64,000 nucleotides of DNA from Sipunculus nudus. Lineage: Eukaryota; Annelida; Sipuncula; Golfingiida; Sipunculidae. Positions within the stretch are counted from its first letter, which is position 1, and each line of letters opens with the position of its first letter. The stretch is from NCBI GenBank assembly GCA_026874595.1, contig CM049307.1, forward strand, positions 92,600,330 to 92,664,329, written 5' to 3'. The position numbers and the translations under genes were made by a program. The notes beneath the pieces were generated by a model. That model was given only the letters and a program-made list of their open reading frames with translations, did no database searches and was not told where the DNA came from. Shown here in pieces: positions 48,421 through 61,319 of the stretch.

Positions 48421-49365
48421 TAAGGAATGCTTAATATGATTTTTAATTTTACAGTAAGGTCGAGTTAGTCGCATACGTGGGCTCAGTGTTTCTTATGTTT
48501 TAAGCTGAATCTCACTCATATTCCTATTTTGAAACTACAAGCAGCAGTATTAACATATATGGAAGTCAAATACAGCAAGCGTAAATTTAGATTAGATTCG
48601 TCAATTGGGCAACTGGATAAATAAATTATTTTCTAAAATTAAAAAAATTACCTTTCAGAGGAGTAACTGATGGACAAGATAAAAAAAAATCTGTTTGAAG
48701 CATTTATAGGTAACTGCCAACTCTTTTCCTCTTAATTGATATATGTCATGTTTCAATTGCCATTTGACAGTAATTTTCCATTTGAAGCGAAAATCTTTGA
48801 ACCAAAAGAATAGGAAGCGGGGTCAACAGGATTCGATCAATTAATGGTGAAAACATAATTTTCCGTAGGTAAAGATCATATCCAATTTGCATCTGAAACG
48901 GAAAAACTTCAAATAAGAAAACATGTGGAAAACCGGAATACATCTGTTGAAGGAAATTGGAAACCAAATCAAGCTGATAAAACTCTACAAATGGTATGCC
49001 AAATAACAAAGTAACATGATTAATACTGGTATGTTCATGTTTAATGTTAGTAAAAGTTACATGGTAAACTGTAACGGTTGCGGTGAAAATTTAATGAATG
49101 AGTGGAAGGTTAAATCAGGAGCTTAAATAACAATGTGTTCATACAGGAGCCACCGAATGTCTCAATTAGGCCCTGTATTCAGGTTGTTTCCTCCCCTGAC
49201 TTCTATATGAAGCACAGACGCTAGGTTTGCTATCATTTGCCTCATCAACTCATCCTGCGTAAACCTAAATATAATACCATTTTATCCTAAAATATCAATC
49301 AATTCGCGAATGTGATGTCTGGCTTTTTACGTGGAGACTATTTAATTATATTGTTATAAGATCCC
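48421..49365. other. Intergenic sequence
   Basis: AT-rich sequence with no supported gene. A C run at about 49361-49369 marks the start of the minisatellite. Confidence 0.5.
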
Positions 49366-51096
49366 CCCCCCAACCAAGTGAATATTTAAAATATAACCTC
49401 AATTTGTCTAAAAATGGGTTAAAATATTACCTCCCAGCTGTCTAAACATGGGTAATAATAAAAACTCCCACTGGATGAACATGGGCGAAAATATAACTTC
49501 CCCCTATCTAAACATGGATCAAAATATAACCTTCCTGTGGCTAAACATGAGCGAGAATAAAACCTCCCTCTAGTTAAACCTGGGTAAAATGTAACCTCCC
49601 TCTGGTTAAACTTGGGCGAAAATATAAATCCCCTCATAAACCTCCCTCACGCTAAATATGAATAAAAACGTAACCTCTCTCTGGCTAAACATTGGTTAAA
49701 ATAAATAACCTCTCTCTGTATAAACATGGGTGAAAATATTACCTCCCCCTGGCTAAACATAGGTAAAAATATAACCACCATCTGGCTAAAGACGGGTGAA
49801 AATATAACCTCCCGCCGGTTAAACATGGGAGAAAACATTACCTCCCTTAGAGTAAACATATGTTAAAATATAACCTCCCTCTGTCGAAACAAAGCTGAAA
49901 ATATAACCTCCCTCTCGTTACACATGGGTGAAAATATTACCTCTCTTAGGCTAAACATTGGTTAAAATAAAACCTCCCTTGGGGCTATACATGGGTAAAA
50001 ATATACCTCCCTCACACTACACATGGGCGAAAACATGACTTTCCTCCTGCTAAACAAATGTAAAAATATAACTTCCCTCTAGCTGAACATGGGTGAAAAT
50101 ATAAACTCACTCACACTAAACACAGTTGAAATTTCGAACACCTTCTGGCTAAACAAGTGTGAAAATATAACCTCCCACTGGCTAAACATGGGCGAGAATA
50201 TGACCTTCCTCTGGCTAAACATGGGTGAAAATATATAACCTCCCTCTGGCTAAACATGAATGAAAATATAAATTCCCTCATACTTAACATCTGACTAAAC
50301 ATGGGTTAAAATATAACCCCCTTCTCGCTAAATTTTGGTGAAAATATAACCTCCCCCTTGATGAATATCCGGAAAATATAACCTCCCTCTGGCTAAACAT
50401 GATTAGATTATCACCCCTTTGCTAAATATGATTGAAAATGTAACCACCCTCTGGCTTAACATGGGCGATAATTTTACCTTCCTCTGTCTAAATCATCGGT
50501 AAATATATAACCTCCCTCTTGCTAAACATAAGTGAAAATATACCCTCCTCTTGCTAAACACGGGCGAAAATATAAATTCCCCCATGCTTAACTGTTACAT
50601 CTGACTAAACATTGGAGAAATTATAACCTCCGTCTGGCTAAACATGGGCGAAAAAAAGAATTTCCTCTGGCTATGAATATACGCGAAAATATAACCTCCT
50701 TCTAGCCAAACATGATTTAAAAAACAACCTCCCTCTGGCTAAACATGGGCGAAAATATAAATTCCCTCATGCTATACTGTTCCATCTGACTAAACATTGG
50801 TGAAATTAAAACCACCCTCTGGCTAAACCTGATTGAAAATATAACCACCATCTGGCTAAACATGATTGAAAATATAACCACCCTTTGGCTAAACATGATT
50901 AAAAATATAACCACCCTTTGGCTAAACATGATTGAAAATATAACCACCCTCTGGCTAAACATGATTGAAAATATAACCACCCGTTGGCTAAACATGGGCG
51001 AGAATTTGACCTTCCTCTGGCTAATCAAGGGTAAACAAATAACCTCATTCTTGCTAAACATGGGTGAAAATATACCCTCCCTCTGGCTAAATTGCC
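49366..51096. repeat. Minisatellite of about 33-bp units (~50 copies)
   Basis: The typical unit is aacctccctctggctaaaca followed by tgggtgaaaatat, 33 bases, with unit lengths varying by a few bases. Identity between units is moderate, except for a block at about 50811-51010 where six consecutive units share the variant aaccaccct(c/t)tggct with 'gattgaaaatat'. Because 33 is divisible by 3, both strands show open repeats of 11 residues (minus strand: F-S-Q-R-E-V-I-F-S-P-M), but indels break them every few units. I do not treat them as genes. Confidence 0.9.
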
Positions 51097-51423
51097 ACAA
51101 CTGATAGAAGATTTTTAAATGGTAATTTCAATATGATTAATTCGATCGAACCATATAATAATAACCCAGCCAACATGTCTCCTTATGCACGCTTTGTCCT
51201 AGTCCAAAATGTCCAGTTCGAAAGTCCGGGCAACAGTGCTTTGATTTGCCAGAAAATACAGTCGGTTTACCGACAGATGTTGTGGCACGTATTATAGTGT
51301 CTGTATAATAGAAACGATCTCAATCCTCCTGAAGGCTTAGCTAACAACATGAAATACAGCCCCGTGTATCAGACCGCCTTATTATATAATTATTTGTGAT
51401 CAATACGGACTGACCAGTGATAA
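51097..51423. other. Upstream region of the fibrinogen-like gene
   Basis: Single-copy sequence between the minisatellite and the TATA box. It probably holds the promoter; no specific factor site is claimed. Confidence 0.45.
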
Positions 51424-51430
51424 TATAAAA
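51424..51430 (+). promoter_or_regulatory. TATA box of the fibrinogen-like gene
   Basis: TATAAAA lies 48 bases before the ATG at 51472, so transcription would begin at about 51455 and the 5' UTR would be very short. Confidence 0.6.
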
Positions 51431-51471
51431 CAGCGCACGCTGGATCGTACGCGGACATTATTAGTTCAAAC

Positions 51472-54400
51472 ATGGATGTCAAGGACATTTTACTGTTCTG
51501 TCTGTTTTACTTCAACCTTCATGTCAATGAGTGTAAGTATAGTTCTTTTTTTACAATTGTCATCACAGCAAGATCAAGTGAAAACTTTGAACTAGAAATA
51601 TATATATATATATATATATTCCTTCTAAATCGTCCAAGATTCTTTTGTAAAGCATGTGTCTCTTAAGGCTGGGTATCATTAGTGTTGTTACAGGGGGGAA
51701 CATTTTTAGGTTTGGGGACAAAGTGCCTTTAGTCCCGCTCGTTTAAAAGTTAATAAAACAAACGATTTTAAATTTTAGAGATATCGGGGATGTAGCCAGG
51801 GGGCGAAGCAAGGAGCCATGGCCCCCTCCATCATTAGACTTTGTATGGAATATTAAAGACAAACTTTCCGGACACAGAATATCTGCTAAAAATGAGAGTA
51901 TGAAAAGAGTTTTAAAAGCATGAACAAATCAGTCATGTTAACAACAACTTTCATCTGAAGCTAACGTTTTATTTTACAAACTAGTATATGTGCACACTTT
52001 GGCCACAGGGTCTACTGCACCAACACCATGGCTAAGCCAATGTTTGGACGTGGTTATAAAGCGTTGCGCTACGAATGTTCCCTGTTTGAACCCCGTTAGG
52101 ACCATTTTGGCAAAAAAAAAGGGTGAATCTGAGTAGAACCGTGTGCAAGTAAAACCTAAACTAGGGACAGACCTTATATAAATGTTCAAACTGGTTTTTT
52201 GACTTCACATTTGTGAAATTTCTGGAAGTCCTTCATGGACCCGATCAGGAGGATTGTCACCAAAATTTAACAGATTCTGTAATGGTCTGTACCCAAACCG
52301 CCCTGAACATTTCATTGGATCCCGGTCATTACTGCCTGACTTATTTTATGAACAAACACATAAACACACACACAATACACAAACATGAACGGGAATGAAC
52401 GCAAACCTTAATGGATGAGGCAATAGTCTGATATTTATGAATCAATCTTTTTTTGTTATCATCATTGTTATTATTATTACTTTATTATTATTATTATTAT
52501 CAGTCAATAGACAATACCAGCTACAGGCCATGATTCTAGCGATAACACAACAGACATGTACAAATGGCGGGGGACATTAGAAAAAGACAACAATCCCACA
52601 CTTTATTACACCTCCACGTTTAACCTGCTCTGGGTATAATGTATCACAAAGTCTTTGACAGTCTCTTCTTATTGCACCAGTGTTCATTTCAATCTGCATC
52701 GCTGACAGAAGCTGGGACGTGGTCCTGTATCGATTGTAAACAATCGGTTTATAATACAGATTGGCACTGCATTCACATAAGCAAGCCATTTTATCGAAAA
52801 GCTTTATTTGTGTATTTATTATATACGAACGGTGGATCGTTCATAATTGATAGAATACGGTCAGAACGGAAGATTCTGCATCGTGACAGAGAATGGTTCT
52901 TTTTGCAAATGAACTGTATACCTGTTTCAGTGACTTAGGATATTTGTGAGGCCAGTTATGTGACAACGCTGATTGATCCCATTTTCCACCCAACATTGTA
53001 CGTGTATTATATTATACAAACTAAAACAGTCAGGAGCGATTATGTTTACTTCGAAAATACAAACATGTTTTATTGTTGATACACGTATAAAGTCCATACT
53101 TTAAAATACTATAAACATAAATGGCTTTTCTTTTTTTTCTCTCTTTAAAAAAAAAACAGTAGAAGGAACACCAACACTGGGTTAAGGATAAAATAAAGGC
53201 GGTCGGCGCCCTTAACTATGCAGGGGAGCCTAACAGGGGTAGATGAGTTCACTTCTGTATCTGTATTTAGCATTTAGCATTTTCATTTTACACACACATA
53301 CCCATACAAACTCCCTTTCTAGTGGTTTATGAGCTTATTCCTGTTTCAATATTTGGGTAATTATCTCCATCTGTCTATAGGTGAAGATCTTTTTTTTGCA
53401 TTATTATTATTATTATTCTGCCACTTTTTGCGACCAATTTCATTCATATTAACCCAGGATGTACTCTACCATGGCCAATTCAATTTGACCCAGTTTCCGT
53501 GACCTTGACCTATTTTTCAAGGTCACAGGGTTGAAAAAGGCAAATTTTTCCAGATTTACAATGTAGAATTTCTTCTTATCTTTAAGATGTACAGACTAAG
53601 GGATGAAACATATACCATAACATCTGGTTTCCAATATTTCTTGAGGTACGGATCGGAATTCACTCATGCTGAAAAGTAACTAAATACTTTTCAGTTCAGC
53701 GTTTCCTGAAAAACCATTTGACCTATAAAGCTGAATCTTTTATATAAAGAATCATAGGGAGAATTTGAGGTGGGTAGATGGTGGGTCTTGTTTCGGGGGA
53801 TAGTTGGTGATCCGTGACTGTCGTATGACAGTTACAAGAAGTCAAGTAATTTTTGTGGGTAGGCTTTTTAAAACCATCCATTCGAAATTTTATTTTTTTT
53901 TTGGTTCTGTCCGTATGTCTTATATAGTTGATTTTAAAAAATGACTTGTCGTTTGCACCAGATATATTTATACCTTGACCTCTTTTTCCGAGGTCGTTCA
54001 CTCAATAGCCGGTTCCACATTATCGCTCAATGGCGGACCCAAAACGGGGGGGGGGGGGGGCGGCGGTTGTTGCAACCAGGGATCGCCACAGCGACTGCAA
54101 ATAATTGTTTAAAATTGTTGTCTATTCTACAGGCACAAAAAGATCCTGTTATGACCACCTTGTTGACAACCGTTACTTTGGTGTAACGCCACCAGATGGC
54201 GTGTACAACGTTACCCTTAACGGTGACGTCATGCCCGTTTACTGTGACATGACCACAGACGGAGGAGGCTGGACGCTTCTGGTTGCCATGGTTGAGGGGC
54301 TAAACTGGACCGAGCAAAACATCCTTGATCGCAATGCCCAGGCGCCGGGTTTATCTGTGGACTATTCAGTCCTGGGGAAGGCTGATTACATTAAAGCAAA

Positions 54401-56279
54401 TGCACATGGAACACATTTTCAGGTATGGTTTCTAAAATAAAAGTGCATGGGTAATAATATTTACATTGAATTCAATAAGATAACAATGCTTATATTATTT
54501 TGGTCAAAATCTTTTGTGGGTGGAGTTCCTGTGGTCCCACAAAGTGAAAATCCACCAATTATAATCTTTCCCGATTTTTCCCCTCTGTCCGTTTTCCTTT
54601 TTTATATAGATCAAAAATATGACTGATTCACAGATTTGCACCTGACATTTGTTTTGACCGCGACTTGTAGGAAACTCTGAAGCTGTAACAGGACAGCTTG
54701 GTTATTGCAAACATCTAGTCTGATATGCTACTTAAATTTGTTATCAAAATTGTTCATTGTTCATGCTTTAAAGATGTAAAATATAAGGAAAATGACTAAA
54801 ACCACTTTAATACTTGTTATAATTTATATTATCATCTCTATAAACGCCGATACTAAAACTGATGTAATTTCTATCGGAGTTACTTGTTAAAATCATGTCC
54901 AGGGGAAAGCGCTGATAAGCAACAGATGTTTAACCGTAATGAAATATTTATTGCTTACCTATACGTTAGGAGATAATCGCCTCTGCTTTTTTTATATATT
55001 GCCGATTTATCTGGTTTTAACTCTAATAATGTACATCTGCAGAGGTCTATTTTGGTATGTGAATACGTCACAGGGAAGTACTACTCGTTTCCTATCATGT
55101 TCTTTTAAATCCCCTAGGCCCAGTATCTTACGCGTGTGCGTTCCCAGGGTGTTAAGTCATACCTTTAGCTTGGACAAAACGGCCAGGAACCTCCACCGCC
55201 TCCCCCTAATAGGTTCAGACCGATAGGCATGGGTTTGAGCCGACCTTTGAGTCTTTACTCTAACCCTAGAACGCTGAAATCATTGAAGTGGTTCAAAGAA
55301 TATTTACTCTTATGATATATAATATAGGCATATTTTTGTTTCACACAGTACGCACTAGAAGCAACCGGGAGATGGCGATGGGGAGGGAGATTTTCTGCCC
55401 CAACAACGTACTCTCTCGTCAACTACTACCTCAACCAAACGGACATACAAGTCCTGACCAAATATGACCAATGGGAATTTGGTGGTTTATCAATCGGAAA
55501 GAGTTTGCCATGGATAGATCTAAATCATACCTGTGCTATTTTAACTACTAGACAGTCACAGTTGCGATATTTTGGTACTCTTGTCATGAGAGAATGTAAC
55601 GAATGGGAACGATTTGGACCATCACCTTGGCTAGACTCTGGATCCAATGTCGTTGTAAATGCGACACCAATTTACTACTGGTTGCGCGAAAATGTGCAAG
55701 GTATGTCTATTTATTTTTTATTATTTTTTTTAACTTGAAAACCAGAACAGAATTAAATGCGTAAAATCTGTTTATGGTCTTTGACGACGTTGCCTCAAAG
55801 GTTTTATCCATGCTTTGAGCATGACAGGCTTCTAGAATAACGGTTTTTTCGTAACCAATAGAATTAAAGAATAAAGTATAATCGGAACAATTAAAATATC
55901 TGTCTTTAAATCTAACATGCTCAATAAACGAATCCAATTTTCATTGTCAACTTAAATTGAAAAGGAAGCAATTCTTGACATCTGAGATCATACTAGAGGA
56001 TATTCTCACAGCTTATTATTTTTATATTTTTTCTATAGACCATTTGTTGATTATGACCGTACCAGGTTAAGCTTAGGAAATAATTGTTTTTGCAATGTTC
56101 AAATAGACAGCGTAAGTCAAGAAAATCCTATTTTAATATTTGAACAAGAGACAGTTTGCTTCCTATCAATTTAGTTTTGGTTAAGATATTATTTTACAGA
56201 TGCATTTTCAGTATACAGAAGAATAATCTTGCAGGCATTAAATTTATATATGAATTATTTAAATAATGATACATATGCA

Positions 56280-56341
<62 letters not shown>

Positions 56342-56775
56342 TACATTTTGCAGGATATATTGAAACGGCAACACTTTTCCCGATAAATAATCTTGATGTT
56401 AGTCGCCAGATGACGTGTGACAACGTGTCCCGTCTGGTAGACAAAGACCTTCAAACGGGTCTTCGTCTTCCCGGACGCGGAGGACCCGGATGTACAGCTT
56501 CTTTCGCAATCAGCATCCCATCAAACAGCACATCAGACAACAAATTTCTGGTACGAGTTGTCGGGAAAAGCCTTAGTAATGAAAATCTTATCCTAGCCCA
56601 CGCCGAAATGCCATATCTGCTTAAAGGCTGGTTCAAAATGTGTCAAATGACCAAACATAAGGAACTTGAGTTCATCTGCAGCATGACCACTTCAAGCATA
56701 CTCCGTCTGGTTGTGTTTACAAAGGAAGAGGATATTAAGGTCACTGAAATGTCAGCGATCAGAATGGATAATTAA
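51472..56775 (+). CDS. Secreted fibrinogen-like (FReD-type) protein, 374 residues, intact
   Basis: Four exons: 51472-51532 (signal peptide M-D-V-K-D-I-L-L-F-C-L-F-Y-F-N-L), 54133-54422, 55349-55700 and 56354-56775. Phases agree throughout (1, 0, 1) and the total is 375 codons including TAA. Exon 2 has P-D-G-V-Y-N-V-T and V-Y-C-D-M-T-T-D-G-G-G-W-T-L-L, the start of a fibrinogen-related domain. Exon 3 has W-G-G-R-F-S-A-P and W-L-R-E-N, as in divergent mollusc and brachiopod proteins of this type. Exon 4 is a further domain of about 140 residues that I do not recognise, ending in a beta-rich E-M-S-A-I-R-M-D. Six N-glycosylation sequons are present. Fibrinogen-related proteins often bind carbohydrate in innate recognition; that role here is inference. 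Confidence 0.8.
51533..54132 (+). other. Fibrinogen-like gene intron 1
   Basis: Contains a short TA tract at about 51599-51619, a TTA-rich tract near 52470-52500, and a run of 15 G at 54046-54060 about 70 bases before the next acceptor. An additional small exon cannot be excluded, but the phases on both sides already agree. Confidence 0.5.
54423..55348 (+). other. Fibrinogen-like gene intron 2
   Basis: No repeat tract or exon recognised in this 926-base intron. Confidence 0.5.
56283..56338. repeat. (TA)n microsatellite next to the last exon
   Basis: About 56 bases of pure TA, ending 15 bases before the exon at 56354, so it occupies the branch-point and polypyrimidine region of this intron. 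Confidence 0.9.
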
Positions 56776-56920
56776 AGGTTATTATTTAGTTTGAGATGCT
56801 GGAAACGAAAAATGGATTTGGAAATTTAGGAAAACCATTGTACAGAAGCAATGAACATACGTTATTATCAGATTACTTCATATCAGCATTTTATAACTTT
56901 TAATTAATATTTAAAATAAC

Positions 56921-56965
<45 letters not shown>

Positions 56966-57834
56966 TGTGTGTGATATTCCTGTTAATCTGTTTGCAGGGA
57001 AATATTTCCTTAATTTTCAATGGATTATCTCTATGTGATTATACATGTATATATGATTATACACGTGAGTCTGCTTTTATTGATTGAAAAAAAAATTGAT
57101 ATCACATTTAGTCTTGATTTTGTTATATATCACTTTCTCAATCAGAGTGGGAGTACAGGAGGAGATCCTTAGTCCTGTACTAAAAACATAACAAAATGTT
57201 TTTATATTCTTATTTTATCTATAACTCTATTATATACAAAAACCGGGAATTTTTATTGTACTAGTTATACCAGTCACCGACGGAAAATTTATAAACTTCA
57301 CTTGTTTTACATGGATTGTACAATTAGTTATAATGACCGATCTGAGGAACTCTCACCTGTTCGACTGTTCAACCCCCTCGATTTATAAAGTATGTGTATA
57401 TGTTTAATGCTTTTGGATGAAAGAGAGCTGCATATGCAAGTCTTAATGTGAATACACAACTGATAATGACTGTTCTGTGAGTCTTAGTCACGCACACCCC
57501 TTCAAAAAAAGCTACCGGATTATATATATACTTGACATATATATATAATATGCCGAACACCATATAAGGCCACCAGTTCTCCCGGCTGCAAGCAAAGTCG
57601 CTGTGCCGACACAACAAGTGAGTAGCACTTTATTATCGTGACGTCACTTCGCTAGTACCTATAACAGTTTGCAAATATATAAAGGTGTCGGCGATCTCCT
57701 GTAGCTTTGTGGAAAGAGCAGTTGTTCGGCAATCGGAAGTTCATTGCCCATCGGCAGTGAACCGACTTTTCTATGTATTCATGCTCCATTCCAATATACT
57801 ATGAACCTGCATGGCTATTCATACATCACTTTCT

Positions 57835-57837
<3 letters not shown>

Positions 57838-57899
<62 letters not shown>

Positions 57900-57912
57900 A
57901 TATATATATATA
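57838..57912. repeat. (TA)n microsatellite
   Basis: About 75 bases of TA with one TTTA interruption. Confidence 0.9.
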
Positions 57913-58183
57913 AATATGCTATATAACAATCACTGACTGATTAAATCAAGACCAACTATCTGAGTATACAATCACAGTATTAGCTCGCCCGGTCTTATTA
58001 CAACCCTTCACTCTCTTATCATCCATGGGATCGAACAAACATGACTTTGCCAGAGATGTTAGTAGGATAAGATGCGGGGATGAACTTTCCTCTGCTGTTA
58101 ACCCGTTAAACAATTATGCATCCTTGTGAATTTTGGATTAGACCGTACTCACGATTATAATTCTTAACTAAATAATTTATATG

Positions 58184-58184
58184 T

Positions 58185-58220
<36 letters not shown>

Positions 58221-58258
58221 ATATATATATATATATATAATATATAATATATGTATAT
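58184..58258. repeat. (TA)n microsatellite, compound
   Basis: TA tract with ACA and AA interruptions. Confidence 0.85.
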
Positions 58259-58775
58259 AGAGTTGGACTATCAAAAAGGCGCCACTCTTACTCTTACCTA
58301 TATATATGTATATTCAACAAACTCAAATACATCTGGTATGTTTATCGGCTCTCCGCTCATGGTCTGGGCTCACTTGGGTGGCTATGAGAGTAAGCTGTAG
58401 AGGCCCTTCCTGGGGTGTCTTTTTCATGGTCCTTGAGTGCTAAGAGGGTCATCAAACCGTACATGCTTTATCCATCTTTATCGAATACAGTTTAAAGATG
58501 CCTATTCAACTACCTATTGAAAAAGAACTTATGTGATTTCTGGCTTCCTCTGTGTATATATATTAATGATATAAGGGTATTTTTGTTTGTGAAAAGTTCT
58601 TATAACGCTTTCGTGTAGGATGTATGAACTTGTTTATCAACAGCATGTTTGTAAAAACAGCAATGTTGAGAAACATGAAAAAACATGTAACTTAGGGTGA
58701 TAGCTTGCATATATGCGGAGGTAGGAAGGTCAGTTGTTGCAAAACCGCTCTTTGCGAAGCTCTGGCTTATCTGAC

Positions 58776-59194
58776 TTTTTTTTATTATTTTGGTGGAGGT
58801 AAACGCCTCCATTTTTTAATGCTAACTTATACTAAGTATGTACATTTGCAGAGTTTCCATTTCGGTTTGGGACTACTTGACAGGGCGGTAGCTTCCTATC
58901 ATTTTTATTTTGTATCCTGGTGTCACCCAGGCCCGTTGTCTACCGCACCTGCGGGTCCTGGGTGTGCAGTCATCCCCATTGCTTGGTCATAACACCGAGG
59001 AACCCCCCCCAAAGACGCACTCGTATGTGAGTGATACACGGCTGTGGAGAACAGCCTTCCCATTAAGCCTGCAGAGCGCTCACCTTGGGTGGGGGCCGAC
59101 CATGAAAAACCTCACCGCCTCGGCTGAGATTGGAACCCACGATCTCCCGGCTTTGAGTCCTGCGCTCTACCCCTGAGCCACAGAAGCCGGTCAA
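58776..59194 (-). mobile_element. tRNA-derived SINE
   Basis: On the minus strand the head (59190 down to about 59117) reads like a tRNA: tggctcaggggtagagcg (A box) and gggttccaatctc (B box). The body runs to about 58800 and ends in an A/T-rich tail (aataataaaaaaaa on the minus strand). Near-identical 13-base flanks ggcttatctgact (58764-58776) and ggcttatctaact (59195-59207) are a target-site duplication. The minus-strand orientation agrees with the tail position. Confidence 0.8.
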
Positions 59195-59207
59195 GGCTTA
59201 TCTAACT

Positions 59208-60760
59208 TGTTTCCAGATGCTCTTGTTGAATTTGTTTTGATTAATTTGTGGGCCCCCCTTATAATCAGGTTGATATTAACAAAACAAGCAGCCTGTGTGC
59301 AGTGATATCTAAGTTTTCTGGCCTATTTTTATAAAAGCTCCATGGAATTACCTTAGTTTATAAAGGTCAGATAGGTGATTAGGCCCCTTTAAGTTTTTAT
59401 ACGTTTACGTGTGTAATGTCCTTGGTGTTATTCCGATAAAGACAAGTGTTTATGACATAATGCCTCCCCTCCAGTGGAACCTTACCAATATGTTTTTTTA
59501 GCAGACCAGAATTCTCTTTTGGAGCAAAGAAATGCTGTTCTTGGGCAAATCATTACCGTGTTTATGAGTAGGTATAATAATAGACGAATAAATGTCAGGC
59601 TGATTTGTAACCCCTCCTCTAACCCCCAAAAACTATTTTTTGATATCTTAGATTATAGATGACAAGTTCTTCTAAAATGTTGTCTGACTGGGGCCCCGTC
59701 CGGTATATTTAATATAGTCAATGACCCAGAGATTCTGTTCATCTGAAGAGGGTTGACTTGTAATCACTTTGCCTTGGAATGTCTCCACTGCATTCAACTG
59801 TTGATCAATCCTCCTCGACACTACATTTACAACATAGTTCAATTTAACAAAGGTCTCAGTCGCAAATGTAAATACTAATTCAAATTATATCAGAAGCTGT
59901 TTATAAAAATAATAATATGGTCTGCATGTCACTTATAACATATTTCGAGTGAAGAATCACTATTAACCGCAGATTTCATTCTTGCTAACAAGGCTAAACA
60001 TTAATCATACAGAATTATTGGCTTATCTCAACGGTATCTAAGAACTCTATCAATAACAACCTACCATGTCATCAGCTCTGATAGTCTATTTATTAGTTAA
60101 TCTATCCGAACAAATGCTGGCCTGGTGCAAACTCTGAAATTAATCTATAGTTGAATGTTGTACTGATTCCTCTGCGTTTTGGCACATTAAGATGACATTG
60201 TATATTAGGATATCATATATAAAAACTTTCACATACTGCAGTTGACCTGCCATCGCGAATTTTTGAACACTCGAGAATCGCTTGTAACAAATGACAGATG
60301 CATCATAATATATATTAATCCACATTCTTGAAAGATCAACAACTACAACACTGTTAGACAATGACTCAGTGGCTTATAGACAATAATTTTAAATAGTGGT
60401 AAATCTGCAAAGTTTTATTTGGGCCTCACATATGTAATAAGATACGTATGACCCGATTCAGATGTTTGCATGGGTGATATACATATACATAAATGGATGT
60501 GTGATTTCAGGATTCGTTATCCAAAAACAGCTGATTGTGCGTCTAAGGAAATTACCTATTTTTTTTTCTTAGTTTGCAACATTCGTGTCACCTGCAGGAA
60601 GTATTCCAAGAAGGAAATAAATGTTCACGTGAGTTCGCTTACTAAAACGTATCCTATTAACGCCTTCAGTTAGACTCTCGCTAGCATTATCATAAGCCTG
60701 GTCTAGGCTGTGTAGGCTGGACGTTTCACGTTAAGTGTGCGCATCATCACTTCTGTCTAA
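59208..60760. other. Intergenic sequence
   Basis: AT-rich sequence with no supported gene, including the region upstream of the lectin gene. No TATA box is evident in the 100 bases before ATG 60761. Confidence 0.5.
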
Positions 60761-61319
60761 ATGATGGCTTATGTTAGGTTTGTTACAGTACTTGCTCTGT
60801 ACTCACAATGTATGGCATCATTATCAGAGGGCGCTGCAGTCAGCCGTCTTCCAAAAGCGACACGAGATGTACAGGCAGTAAATATGACATTCTTGGTACA
60901 TACTCTTAACCAGTCTTTCAACCCTTCAGGGAGGTGTGTCGAACAGACAAATTACAGTAAGGAAGGAAGAAATGCTCAGAAGGAAGTCACGGTGACGATA
61001 AGAACTGAGATGGAGAATTTAGCAGCTGGTCTTTATCAAAAGATCGAGCAAGCCTGCCACCGCACTGAGTCGTCTTCCAGTATAATCCACCTTGAGGATG
61101 CTCAAACGATAGCTGGAATCATTCAGGAGTTTATAGAGCAGGACGGAGGAGCTTTATAAGGCAATGAAGAAAACATTCGAAAAACATCACCGAAATTTCC
61201 AGGAGAATCTGACGAACTTTGAAACTCGGCTTATGGAGAAAATCAGTGGAGCGCCACTGAAGACAACTGGCGTATCCTTGATAAAATCGAGACCCTCAGT
61301 CTTCTCCTGAATAAAACAG
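60761..61319 (+). pseudogene. C-type lectin gene, exon 1 (signal peptide and coiled-coil stalk) with two compensating frameshifts
   Basis: ATG 60761 opens a signal peptide (M-M-A-Y-V-R-F-V-T-V-L-A-L-Y) and a stalk of about 190 residues with N-glycosylation sites (N-M-T, N-Q-S, N-Y-S). The frame closes at TAA 61157-61159, but the sequence continues sensibly in the +1 frame (E-E-L-Y-K-A-M-K-K-T-F-E-K) from about 61146, then returns to the original frame at about 61238 (N-Q-W-S-A-T-E-D-N-W-R-I-L-D-K-I). An extra G near 61145 and a missing A in the A run at 61239-61242 explain it. The exon ends in phase 1 at a GTTGGT donor. Either a pseudogene or two base-calling errors. Confidence 0.65.

Larger units (their letters stand above)
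56776..58775. other. Intergenic sequence rich in (TA)n
   Basis: TA tracts at 56922-56961, 57838-57912 and 58184-58258. No canonical AATAAA was seen close behind the fibrinogen-like stop codon. No gene recognised. Confidence 0.5.

Noticed and set aside
49366-51096. CRISPR-like array
   Set aside because: Units are contiguous with no spacers and unequal lengths, and the context is eukaryotic; it is a minisatellite.
50717-51100. 127-residue repeat ORF on the minus strand of the minisatellite
   Set aside because: Open only because the 33-bp unit is a multiple of three; neighbouring units are broken by indels and the plus strand is equally open.
59117-59190. Functional tRNA gene
   Set aside because: The tRNA-like head continues into a SINE body with tail and target duplication, and the acceptor stem does not pair convincingly by eye.
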